From the NCBI GenBank assembly GCA_017311185.1, contig JAESUZ010002551.1, positions 3,224,001-3,288,000 on the forward strand: a stretch of 64,000 bases of DNA, given 5' to 3'. This DNA is from Proteles cristata cristata. Its lineage: Eukaryota; Chordata; Mammalia; Carnivora; Hyaenidae. Both the position numbers and the translations under genes were made by a program. Positions 10,601 to 21,996 of the stretch are shown here, in pieces. The first letter of the stretch is position 1; the number at the start of each line of letters is the position of its first letter. The notes under the pieces were generated by a model. It was not told the DNA's origin. It made no database searches and worked only from the letters and a program-made list of their open reading frames with translations.

Positions 10601-13600
10601 CTACCTATGAAGATACCTATTTACCACTCTGCTGAAAAGATTACTGTCATCTATTGAATTTTAAATTGTAATGACTCCATTTTTTACATTTGCAGAAGTT
10701 CTGTCTCATTATTAAAGCCCAGGTGGAGCTGTCTTCATAGTGTTCTGGTTCTTTCAGTTTAGCTTCTATTTATTCTTATAGCATCTTAATAATTCTAAAA
10801 AGTTTATTTTGTTTTCTTTCTTAGCTCTCAGGGTTCAACCCCACCTGTTTTTGGAATCTGTCCTGTCCCTCATGGCACTTTCTTTCCTTAGGTGATATAA
10901 AATTTTTGCTGTGACTTCCTTTTTATCTGGGCTACTTTTCCCACATGGGAGTCCCTTGAGACCCTGGTTGTGAAAACATTCCAGAAGAACAGTTTTATGA
11001 ATGCTTCTTCCAGAGCTTTAACATTTTCAGTGTTTGTGGAGAGGGCTGTATCTTAATTTCTTATCTTCAGGATGCCTTACCTTATAATTAGTGTAGATTG
11101 AGACCCCACATTCCTGGGGTTTGATGTCTCATGAATTTATTTTTATCCTCCCTCAGTGCCCTAGACAGATGGCAGACTTCTTGTTCTTTCCTCAGGCTTT
11201 TTGAATTCTGTTTTCATGGAAGTGACAGCTCTTCAACACTGTATGTTTTGTAGAAGGCTCCATTTCAGTTTCTCCTCATATTGTAGGCGGAGGTCAATCT
11301 TCTTTTCCTCTGGGAGTGTTAACACTCAATGCTCTCATGTACCTTGGGCCTATGTCTTCTCTAAGGAATCCTAGAATTGATGAGGCAACATTGCCTAAAC
11401 AAAAATTAAAATGAATAAGACTGTAACACTGGGAAATATCAAAAAAGAACAATCAAGCGAATGTGGAGAAATTTCTTCCCATTCTTGTAGGAAAACAGTG
11501 GAGAGACAGACTATAGTGATTTTTTCCCTAAATGAATACCTCAGGGTTTTTGTTAGTTTGTGCCCTCGCTTTAAGTAAAAGTTGATAAGGTCTGTGTTTT
11601 CTCTTCTCACCTTCATTTCTTTTTATGTCAGGAGTTAATTATCCAACCTGTGTAATTATTACCAGCACACAGAATCTCTGGACCTGCAAGAAATTTAAAA
11701 TTACATATGGGCTTTTAGCAATTTACACAGTATGGGCTTTGAGCCAATTTGAGAAACGTTGGAAGCCATTATCATCTATCTGTAAAATACCTTGCCCTCT
11801 GTTTGCTGCCCTCAGAACAGTGGATTACAAGAAAGCCACAAAATACTGGTGAAATAATTGGGCATGCAGTCTGGGCATTGCGTATACACCCATTCTCTGG
11901 CTGCACATCCATCATGTGCTTATTGGCTTTTTCTTTTGAGAAGTCAGGCAAGTTTTTCTCTTGTTGTAGAGAATCACTCTCCTATTCCAGCTACCCGTTC
12001 TCTTCAGAATATTTCTTTGCTGTAATTCAATCTTCCCCACAGACGATTTGATTTTGTTTCAACTCCATGAGTGCCACATCCTTATTGGCTGGGATAGTCG
12101 TTTCTGAGTGATATTAATTTTTATTTCTTTTCTTTTGAGTCCAGGGATTAAGGGGCTAGATTTCACTCACCAGTTGACTTTCTTCAATGTCCTTTCTCTT
12201 CTTTATCTTCTGAATCTTGTCATTTGTCTCTTCCCCCTCCATAGGTATTTACACCAGGAGGCATCAAAGACTTTGGAAATACATTTTTTTCTTTTTACAG
12301 TCTTTGGGTGGAATGTTACTATCTTTTGTGGGAACTACTGTTGGATATGAAGAAAAATCTTTTAAATTATTGAAGTCTCTTGACAGTGATACAAGATTAT
12401 ATCATCTGTTCACTAGGTAGAGAACATTTGCACTAAGCCTTCATAGAAAATAAACAGTACCACACACTAGTCAACAAAACACCACAGGAAACCTCCAATT
12501 CATGAGTGCCTGGAATCATGAGAGGGGGCTGGGGTTTTGTTGTATTCCCAAACCTCATCATTCCCTGCTGTACACAACTGCACAGTCAGCTGTAGATCTG
12601 AGGAATAACTATACATGTGCATTGTTACATGGAGAAGAATGCTTACAAACCTCAGGGATGCTTTGCCCAGAGCGTTGTGAGCCAGTTTTGTGGCAAGACC
12701 CAGTGTAAACGGAGATTTGCCACTGGGCACAGAAAACTGCCTTTGCTATTCCTAAGTTTACACCATTTTCTCTCAAGATAATAGATATTCCACATGGAAT
12801 GGGGCTCAGATGCAGAGGAACTGGCAAGAAATGAGCACATCTTCCTCTTTAATGACAGGGATTCCATTTGTGCTGCACACTGAATGCAATAGCAGTTTTG
12901 TGGGGCTCTCAAGCCTCACTAGGGATATATTTGGGGGAGAATGTGATGAGGATGGCAAAGTGGTGCCTCATGGTTCCCTGAGCTGCCTGCACTGATGTGC
13001 TGATTTAATTCAAGGATATGCTGAAAAGACACTTCTCTGCTTGGAGCCCAAATTCCAGAGAGAAGCACCCTTACATTTGCTAAGAATGAGAAGACGGCAG
13101 CTTTGAACCACAAGTATTTATTCCTCACTACAGGCTTTCTTAAGGTGTCATAATTAAAATGATGCAGTTGGGCTTAAAGCTGGGTTCTTTCTTTCTGGGC
13201 TGGCTGGGTAAAATGATCTGTTTGCTCAATGAGAGCATCACAAGTGTGTGTTTGCTGACCAAATCGATCCACATGCTGTTTCAGGAGAGGTGGGCACCGT
13301 GTCTGGACTGTGGGATGGCAGATGATTGTCTACATGTAGGGGCAATGCCGCAACCCATATTTAAGTGCCCACTTACCCCATATGGGCCCTTCCCTCCTGC
13401 AGACAATTGTGGGATAATTTGCTCTAACATAACTTCTAACAGAAAATAAAATCTATTCCCTTGGGATAGAGAGGGGGTGTAGTAAAGTCATGACTTATGT
13501 ACTACCTTTCCTAACGAAATTCCAGTTTTATAAAATGAATGTCACTGTAGCAACCTCGTGGTCCAAATCCTTTAATTTTTCTCTTACCTTAATGCCCCAC

Positions 13601-14565
13601 TAAAAGGCATTCAAAAAGCTGTGATTTCATTTTGTGTCAGGTTTTCTGTTTCATTCAAATAGAATCCACTTTTAATGCACTTTGTTAGGAAGATGTAACA
13701 CTGTTATTTCTGGAGCAAAATGTTCAGGAATTGACAGATACGTGAAAGATGTATGAATGCTTTTGGTAGGGAGAGCTCATTACTTTAGGAAAGGAGTTTT
13801 GGTTTTCAGAAATTAGCCACACTATTCAAATTCTTGTTACTATGAAATACTATACTTGGCTAGCTTCCCTAGCACCAACCTCACTTAGTTCAACTGGGTT
13901 TTTTGCAATTATAAACACTTCAGCATTTGGCTGTAGCTATGTGGGAAACCTGCTGACCCTGAGTGTGACATTTCCCTCCTTATTTACTAGTCTATGATGC
14001 AGAACCTTTACATTCAAGGACATAAAGCATCCTTAAGAGATGATAATGAAAACTGAATCAAAATGGAATTCAGTTTGTGAAATATCTCACATCGCTCTCA
14101 CGAGTTGAATGCATGTTTCCGCTTATCTTTTCACCAATGTGACCAGCACTTTCCCTCGTTGAATAGATCTTCACTAAATACTCAGTGCTAAGTGCTGGCT
14201 AGAGTACAGACCTTCATCAAAATCTAGGTTTACTTTCCCAAGTGTGCCCTGACCACCAATGAATCCCACAGTTTCCTGTATTAGTAGTAGTGAGTATTTG
14301 TGTGAATTTCCTTCTGTGAGTACTTCCTTTTTCTTCCATTCACAGGGAACCCTCTTCCCCTGTGGTGGGATTATGCGTGGTACAACTAAGTGGGGAAAGA
14401 ACCTATCCGACTTCATTCTGTGTGGGAACGTAACAATTTAAGCTTCCCTGAGTAGTGTAGCATGGGTTCTTTTGAATTCTGTTTTTACATGTTGGGAACA
14501 CTCTTTGTAAAGTGGCACTGCATTAGCTTTAATCTACTTTATACATTTAGAGTTATAGAATGACA
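10600..14565. other. No repeat or gene recognised
   Basis: About 4 kb of mixed composition. Between 11,600 and 13,450 there are overlapping open frames of 60-100 codons in several frames on both strands, none with a domain or start context I recognise. The sequence around 12,500-13,450 is more GC-balanced than its flanks and free of obvious repeats, so it is the most gene-like unexplained stretch of the window. I see no splice-bounded exon that I could defend. Confidence 0.5.
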
Positions 14566-14569
14566 TGTA

Positions 14570-14775
14570 AGGGTATGTAGTTTGGAATAGTGTATAAGTG
14601 TTCAAATCTGGGCTCACCAGTTATGATCTATGTGTCTTTGGACAAATTACTCTTTCTGAGCTCAGTTTTCTTGTTGTGAAATGAGGCTGATAATAATAGC
14701 ACACCCATAGCCCTGGTTTGAACATTAAATTGAATATGAAAAGTGTACTTCACATTTACTAGTATTTACCTTTCT
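14570..14775 (+). mobile_element. MIR SINE
   Basis: GTTCAAATCTGGGCTCACC, TGTGTCTTTGGACAAATTACTC, TTTCTGAGCTCAGTTTTCTTG, AAATGAGGCTGATAATAATAGC and the GAACATTAAATTG tail appear in MIR order on the plus strand. Confidence 0.88.
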
Positions 14776-15094
14776 TTTGTTTTTTAATGTAATAAATCTG
14801 CCAGGAAACTCATATGTCTGTTCTAAATTCTGCACCAAATTTCTTGGCATCTCAGCATCAGCAAGATGTTAAATTGGCAAAAATGAAGGAAATTTAAAAG
14901 AAAGGCACTTAAAACAATTGATGTCAGTAGTTAAGATTTATTCATACAAATAAGAAAGTACTTTTGTACAAACTGTGTGGAGAGCATACTTTTGCAAAGA
15001 AAGCAAATATAAATGCATTTTGATTTAATTTTCAGTTTAACTTATCATAATACTTATGCTTTTATTCAAGGATTTTGGAGTCTTTATCCATGTT

Positions 15095-15250
15095 TTCATT
15101 AAGTTTTCAGAATCGCACAAGGAAGGCATTATCTCTAAATTGTAGATGGGAGGGAAAAAAGTGCATAGAGATAATGTGATTTGAGCAAAGCCACACGATA
15201 GATGAGAAGCAGACTTGTTCAGGCTTGGTCCAGACCTTAGCTGCTTTGGT
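15095..15250 (-). mobile_element. MIR SINE, antisense
   Basis: ATTATCTCTAAATTGTAGATGGG, CATAGAGATAATGTGATTTGAGCAAAGCCACACGA and CAGGCTTGGTCCAGACC match the complement of MIR in order. It is diverged. Confidence 0.7.
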
Positions 15251-15739
15251 CCAGGAGCCGAGAGGTACTCAGCTGGCTCTGAGTGCCCACTGATATTCAT
15301 GCCCAGCTTTGCTAACCCATTCACTTCTTTCCTCTTCTAGACACCCATTTTACTATTTCCTCCTGCCAGCCTCAGCATTTTCATCCCCTCCTTCATAGAG
15401 AAATTTAGAACGTTGGAAGAGGATTGGCACAGTGTCTCATGACATGTCCCTTCAAAGCCTTCCAGCATGTGCACCCTCACACTCTGCCATCCCAGCTGTG
15501 ACCAGAGATGAGTGCACCCCCAGCTGGGCCACAAGGTTCCATCTTCTCTCACCTACTGAAGGACATTCCTCCAGAAATTCTCCCCCCTTTCTTTGACATT
15601 ATTAGGTTTTGTTATTGTTGTTGTTATTTTTTACTGGTCTTTTGAGTCATTACCATCAGCATTCAAACACATGGCCATTTTACCATATTAAAACCAAAAA
15701 AAGAAGCAACAAAAACCACAGCAAAAACAAAATCACTTC

Positions 15740-17412
15740 TTTTCTGTGACTTTGCTTTATCCAGCACCTATTGCCGATTTTCTTTGCAGCAAAACTCTTT
15801 GAAGCAGAGTTGTCTAAGCTCAGTTCCCAATTTCTACTCCTGTCTCTTTTCAGTCCGCCTTTTATCCTCACCGTTGTCCCCAGACTGCTCTTGTCTGAGT
15901 TACCAAGGTCTTCCTGGTTATTGAATACAGTGGTCAGTTCTCAGTTTTCTTCTTAATTCTGAAGCAGTTGACACATTGATCTCTTTCTTCTTGTTAATAA
16001 ACTTTCTTCTGTTGTCTTCCAGGACGCTGTGCTCTCTGTTTTCTTTCTATTTCACTGGCTACTCGTTCTCAGCTGCCTTACTGTTTCCCCCTCACCTTCC
16101 AGACCTCTGAATATTGGAATGCCCAGGGAGGAGTCCTTCCAGAGATGCTTTCTCTGTCTGCATTCACTGCATCTCTGATCTCATGCAATTTTGTGGCTTA
16201 AATGAACAAACAGATAAAAAAAATTCCCAAATTTGCCTCATCCCATCAAACATTTCTTACTAATTCCAATTTTTTTTAAGATTTTATTTTTAAGTAATCT
16301 GTACACCCATCATGGGGCTCGAACTCAAAACCCTGAGATCAAGAGTTGCATGCTCCTCCAACTGAGCCAACTACCCACAAAGTGGTATTTTTTTTTTTTT
16401 ACTTCTTAGTTCTTTTACGCTTAGATGGTATTTCAAATTCAATAATATTTAAAAGTGAACTTCTGACCTACCTTTTAAGAAATCCTGTTCTTCCCATCAG
16501 GTGATAGCAAACCCATCTTTCCAAATGCTCAGGCCTGGGTCAGAGGAGCCATCTTTTGCTCTTCTTTTTCCCACAACCCACGTCTGACTTATCAGAACCT
16601 ACTGTTACTTCTTTGTCCAGTGGATTTTAGAACTTGACCACTTCTCACCACAATAACTGCTCTCACTGGTCCAGGGTGCCATTACCTCTTACCCTAATTA
16701 CTAGAATAGCCTTGTAACATGGGCTTCCCACTATTGCCCATATTCCCTTGGTCACCTTCTACTGCTTTACTCTTCACTTGAAACTCAGCACCTGGAGTAA
16801 GCCTTTTTAATGTATTAGTCATTTTATATAATTTTTCTCCTCAAAATCTAGCAATAGATCCTGTTTGGGATAAAATCCAGTCGTTACACTGTCCTACAAA
16901 GCAATTCATACTCTGACCCCTCTTCTCTCTTAGTCTACCTCATGTTCACTCCACCCTGGCACTCCACTCCACCTCTTCAAAAAAGTCAAGCATGCATCTG
17001 TCCTAATGTTTTGTACATCTCTTAGAAAGTTTCTTCCCCTGTGAAGTGCACATGGCTAACCACCTAACTTCCTTATGACTTTGCTCAAATATCAACTTCT
17101 TAATGGGGTCTACTCTGATTGTCCTATTTAAAATTAGCCTACCTGAAATTGCAAACTGTTCCGCCCTAACATTCCCATTCCTCTTACAATACTGGATGTT
17201 TTTCTCTAGCCCAGATAACCTCCTGATATATGATGTGTTATTTGCGTATTTATTATATCTATTGTTCCTTGTCTCTATCCTGCCAGATGTAGCTCCTCAA
17301 GGGCTAGAATCTTCTTCTGCTTTGTTCACTGACAGAATATCCAGAGTGCCTACAACTATACCAGGCAAAATGTGGTTGCTCAAAACATATTTGTTGGATG
17401 AACAAGTGACTC
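15740..17412 (+). mobile_element. Ancient L2 LINE, plus strand, split by a SINE
   Basis: The 3' part of an L2 element can be followed over 1.6 kb. The ORF2 end is seen in CCAAGGTCTTCCTGG, TTTCACTGGCTACTCGTTCTCAG and GACCTCTGAATATTGGAATGCCCAG. The classic 3' segment is CCCTGGCACTCCACTCCACC, ACTTTGCTCAAATATCAACTTC, GCTCCTCAAGGGCTAGAATC, GAGTGCCTACAACTATACCAGGCA and CATATTTGTTGGATGAACAAG at the end. Reading frames are destroyed. A Can-SINE sits inside at about 16,272-16,376. L2 died before the placental radiation, so this is a fossil shared widely among mammals if the locus is old. Confidence 0.85.
16272..16376 (-). mobile_element. Old Can-SINE fragment inside L2
   Basis: AAGATTTTATTTTTAAGTAATC, CACCCATCATGGGGCTCGAACTC, ACCCTGAGATCAAGAGTTGCATGCTC and CCAACTGAGCCAACTACCCAC form the antisense of the general carnivoran tRNA-Lys SINE with a short body, distinct from the cat-type copies elsewhere in the window. 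The end of the head is degraded. Confidence 0.8.
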
Positions 17413-17429
17413 TAGGAACCTTGCTGCCC

Positions 17430-19235
17430 TAAGTATACAGTTATGGACAGGAGTGACATTGGGGGCATTTTGGGTCTTGAGGTTATCTATTCCTGGGCTG
17501 ACATGATTCTTTGTTAGAGAAAGTCAATATATTGTGAGGGACTTTTAGGGATTCCTGGCCCAGAATGTTTTTCATTTAGAAGACTACAAAAAAATTTTTT
17601 CCTAAGGTTTTACAAAAATATCCCACATGTTTAGCACCCTATCTGGTGCATTAACACATAGATAGGAAAAGCTCCAGACTTTATCTAGACCTCACATTCT
17701 TGTAAAGTGACATGGATTCTAGAATGTACTTACTGGGGAGTAGAGGAACCAACTGGATCTCTTTTGTGGCCAGATCCTTGGAGCTTATGGTTACATGGCA
17801 CAGATTGTGACATTGGGAATTTGTTGGGTTAAACAATGATAAATGGTCCATGTGGAAAGAATACTTGAAGTCAGCTAGATGAAGGATCAGGTTAGAGCCT
17901 GGACTTAACACCCATGAGCTTTCCTCTTTGCCCTGTAAGCTGTTGTGGGACTCAATGGTAAGTGTAAAGTTGCCAGCCCAAGGCAGGCATTGAGTAGGAC
18001 CACTAAGGGTGAATTTTCTTTTCCTGAAAAAGAACTCTCTGCGTTACTCCTATTATACTATTTCCTGGGTATCACAAAGGAATTTAACTTGCCTGAACAT
18101 ATGAACATACACTAAAGAGATTAATTGATGAACTGGAAGAAATGAACAAAGAACATCTTGCTTCTCTTTTATTAACTCTGAATGCCTCAGATTTACAATA
18201 GAAATTACAAGACTATAGCAAATTTCCAGGGAATATAAATGAAAAGACTGCAAATCATCAATTTTGGAGATGAAAAGAACCCAGTAGCCATTCAAATTTC
18301 CACTAAGAATATGTGATTGTGGATAATTGTGAGAACCTACTCTGAGCACATATTTAGGTGTTTTGTGGCATTGAACATAGAAGAGATGGGACTTGTGAAT
18401 TCCAGAACTACTAAACATTAATGCATTTTCATTGCACTGGGCAAAATATTTCTATCAAGAAGACTGAAGAACTTCTAAGGGACTTTGTAAGAGATTGTTA
18501 GGTACACTTCAGAGGATGCTGTTAGGAAGCTTTTAGGGAGTTGTGCAAATGCATAGTCAGCTTAAAGCTGTTAAACACATTAATTAATGCCAGTTATTCT
18601 CGTGTGGTGGCTATAGCTTCAACTGAGAATGACTGCACCACATCTGTTTCCTTCAGGCACAACTTTAGTCTTCATTTGAGAGAGTGTATAGGGCACCTAG
18701 GATTTTAATAAAAGCCCACAACCCTTAGGAATGGCAAGAAATTCCGTTCCTATACGGTCCTATAAAAGTCACCTACCATTTAGTGCCGCAATTAATTAAC
18801 CTGTGAATTAGGATGTAACAATGGAAATAAGACTTATTTTTCTGAAACTTCTAATCAAAGTTCCCCAAAGTAGAAGTGGGTTGAAATTGACTATGGAAAT
18901 TATAATGCAGCTTAACAACTGAGTAAGCCCAATTTCATTAGAAGGCTAAGTATAGACTTAGCAAGTGCTTGTTCCTATTTCCTTGAAGTTGCTGCTTCTC
19001 ACATGGGGAATACTTGGTAGCAAGTGTGAGTAATACCACGTTTGAACTGAATTTGTCTAGTCTTCCAAACTGAGTTGATTCCAGCCCTTCAGAAAAATAT
19101 ATAAATGACATACTTCTATTGATGCAACAAGTTTAGACTACTGGACTTATTTTAATTTATTTTCAAATATTTGGAACTAATCAACTACTGATTCCTAAGC
19201 ATTGACTGGGCTGACATGAATAACTTTAAGATCTA
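17430..19235. other. No gene seen; unique DNA
   Basis: About 1.8 kb without recognised repeats. A 121-codon frame on the minus strand (18,053-18,418) has no recognisable domain and sits in AT-rich DNA, so I treat it as chance. Confidence 0.5.
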
Positions 19236-19236
19236 C

Positions 19237-19433
19237 TTTATTTTATTTATGTATTTATTTATGTATGTATTTATTTATTTTGAGAGAGAGAGAGAGAGAA
19301 ATCCCAAGGAGGCTCTGCACTGTCAGTGTGGAGCTGGATGTGGAGCTCAAACCCACAGACCCATGAGACCATGAGCTGAGCTGAAACTAAGAGTCGGATG
19401 CTCAACCAAGAGACTGAGCCACCCAGGCACTGC
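19237..19433 (-). mobile_element. Cat-type tRNA-Lys SINE, older copy
   Basis: A (TTTA)n-like tail is followed by a GA run, CAGTGTGGAGCTGG, GTGGAGCTCAAACCCACAGACCC, GACCATGAGCTGAGC and GCCACCCAGGCACTGC. The short flanks TAAGATCTAC (19,227-19,236) and TAAGATCCAT (19,434-19,443) are the likely target duplication. The body is shortened. Confidence 0.9.
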
Positions 19434-19558
19434 TAAGATCCATATTAAATATATAACAATAATTAAGTTATGTGTATAACTTGTTATGTTCTCGCCAACA
19501 GCTAAGTGAAGAATGAGAACACAAAATTAAAAATAAAACATTATCTGGGGCGCCTGGG

Positions 19559-19570
19559 TGGCTTAGTCGG
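19559..19570 (+). promoter_or_regulatory. Pol III A box of the SINE
   Basis: TGGCTTAGTCGG fits the tRNA-type A box (TRGYNNARNNGG) and is placed about 12 bp from the SINE start. With the B box it forms the internal promoter inherited from the tRNA ancestor. Confidence 0.75.
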
Positions 19571-19614
19571 TTAAGCGTCCGACTTTCGCTTAGGTCATGA
19601 TCTCGCGGTTCGTG

Positions 19615-19624
19615 GGTTCGAGCC
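19615..19624 (+). promoter_or_regulatory. Pol III B box of the SINE
   Basis: GGTTCGAGCC matches the B-box consensus GGTTCGANNCC closely and lies about 45 bp after the A box, normal tRNA spacing. Whether this copy is transcribed cannot be told from sequence. Confidence 0.8.
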
Positions 19625-19794
19625 CCGCGTCGGGCTCTGTGCTGACTGCCAGCTCAGAGCCTGGAGCCTGTTTCAGTCTGTGACTCCCTCTCTCTCTGAC
19701 CCTCCCCTGCTCACGCTGTCTCTCTCTCTCTCTCTCTCTCTCCTAGAAATAAATTTAAAAAATTTTTAAAAAATTAAAAAAATAAAACATGATC

Positions 19795-21773
19795 CCAGTT
19801 ATGCAAACATGTGTACATACTTGACATTTTCTTCACATGTATACGTAGGAAAATATTAGAAGCAAACATAGCAAATGTTAGCAGTGGTCATTGCTAGGTG
19901 ATGGGATTATTGCTGCTCTTTTTCTTTTTTCTTCTTTGTATTTTCAGGGCTTTTGAGGTTCCAGTGAAAGCCTATTAGTCTTACAGTAATAGACCAAGCC
20001 ATTAAAATTGTGCTTAAAGGTACTCTGCACAGGGTGGGAGCATAGTACAGTAAATGCTGAGTGAATGAATGGGTCCATCAGGAAATCGGACAAGCTTTAC
20101 CAACTCTCTGGCAGCTTTGTCCATCTTTCTTGTAGGATGCTGGTAAAATGTCACATCGTGAAAGGTTTCATTACAAAATAAATGATGGTGTATTATATAA
20201 ATCACTACCATAAATAATAAGCATGGACTAATCAAGTCCCTTTGTGATGAGACAGCTCTAATTGCTTTTAATTTCATGCTTTCACTTACTGTACTTGCTA
20301 ATTCTTAAATTTGTAATCTCCAGTGTTCTCTCAGTCATTAGTATAAATTAGCAATGTTGTACTATATGCAAATCAGTTGGCTGAAAAAGTCAGTTATGTG
20401 GAAAATACTGTAAATAACCTTTTTCAACTCAATTAAACAATTTTGGTGTGATGCCCCAGGCTTTGAGGAACAAGTAATTGACTAAGCAGTTAAAAACCTC
20501 TGGGTCCAATCCAGAAAGTCTTGCACAGACAAAATTCTCACTTTCTTTAACACTAACCTCGTACACCTAACAGTATCAGGATAAGGTCAGGGATGAGATC
20601 CTACATGGATAAAAGAGGAAATAAATGAGCTAATATTTACTCAATGCTATATGCATTATTGTCATTTTTGTCCCCAACATGAAAATGGCATTGAAATATA
20701 AAATTCAATCAAAGATATGGCTGTCAGTGTTTTACAGGCTGTGTTCTGCTGTCATATGGTCTCCCAGGATGGCTTTGTTTGTTTTTTTTACAAATGGAGG
20801 TTCATGACAAAATGATTTTGGGAATTTTTACACAATATGTATCACTCTCTTTGAAGGATCACAAAAACATTAAGATATTAAAGGTCTGAAAATGTGTGCA
20901 GTGAAGAAATGTTTTGAATTGGTGTAATCCAATGGTTAATTCCATTTGAAAATAAAACTGTTTTGTTTTATTTATTAATTTTTTGTTTTTACCTAATAGC
21001 TACCTAACATACTTTGGAACTATCATTCTACACTCAAAGATCAAAAAGCATTCAAGGAATATTCTGTATGTTGTACTTGCTGAATATGGTGCATATGTAA
21101 TTAGGAGGTAAATTCTATGGCTGCCACATCCCCCCTTTATCTAGTACATAGTATTACAATTAGGTACTAATACAGTCTTTTTTTCCTGGGAAAAACTATA
21201 TAGTAACTTGGTGGCTGCTAGATTCCACCTAGGTACAGGCACATCTGATAAGAGACCTGTTTAGAATTCTTGATTTTTTTTTAAATAAAATGAGATATTT
21301 TAAAATAATTCAGTTGCACAGCATATATTAAATATCTTTTGTAGTTTTCAGTTGCAGTAAACACAATGGACTGTCCCTGCTACCTTCCCACCCTTATTTC
21401 CATCTGCCGCATTGATAACCACTGTTTGGGCTATAGATATGAATAAATTTTGACTTTCAATCCCATATCACAAGATGATAAGTTACATGGGGTCCAAAGT
21501 TCAAGGCCCGTTGTGGTCTGTGGATCCTCTGTCTTCTTATTTTTCCTCAAAAGGTTCTGACAAATCTCTTCTGAACAGAGCTCACCCTTCTGTTCTACCA
21601 CTCTTTCTGGGCCTTGTGGCCAATCTGTATATATAAGACAAAATTAAATCCTTCTGCCAAGTTCTCCTCTTTAAAAAGTCACGAAATTATAGTTTATAGT
21701 CACCAATTTATAATCTAGAAATAGCCTCAAGGCTATATCTAGAGCATCTCTTGAAATCTTGGCTTCATATGTT
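19795..21773. other. No gene seen; AT-rich unique DNA
   Basis: About 2 kb. There is an 87-codon minus-strand frame at 20,014-20,277 without recognisable features. No repeat family was recognised. Confidence 0.5.
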
Positions 21774-21790
21774 TGCTGTTTAATATTTTT
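21774..21790 (+). repeat. Target-site duplication of L1A, left copy
   Basis: TGCTGTTTAATATTTTT here recurs at 28,858-28,874, directly flanking the L1. A related third copy follows the neighbouring SINE at 29,052. Confidence 0.92.
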
Positions 21791-21996
21791 TTTTTTTTTT
21801 CAAATAGTTTATTGTCAAATTAGTTTCCACATAACACCCAGTGCTCATACCCACAAGTGCCCTCCTCCATGCCCACCCCTCCTCCCCCCCACATCCACTA
21901 GTCCTCAGTTTTTGTCAGCATTCAAGAGTCTCTCATGGTTTGCCTCTCCCCCTTTCCCCCACCATTTCTGCCCTTCTTCTCCCCCTTGGTCCTCTG

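Larger units (their letters stand above)
19547..19769 (+). mobile_element. Cat-type tRNA-Lys SINE (young subfamily), plus strand
   Basis: A full-length sense copy: head GGGGCGCCTGGGTGGCTTAG, both Pol III boxes, body CAGTCTGTGACTCCC, a CT run (19,722-19,742) and an A-rich tail. The A-rich flank AAAATTAAAAATAAAACATT (from 19,523) recurs with two extra A at 19,770-19,790 as the target duplication. It carries GACTTTCGCTTAGGTCATG and GCTGACTGCCAGCTCAGAG, the same variants as the 4.9, 33.6 and 55.3 kb copies. Confidence 0.97.

Noticed and set aside
18053..18418. 121-codon minus-strand frame
   Set aside because: AT-rich DNA, no recognisable motif, and the opposite strand shows similar short frames.
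19547..19620. tRNA-Lys gene
   Set aside because: The tRNA-like part is the SINE head, with mismatched arms and a SINE body attached, and is repeated throughout the window.
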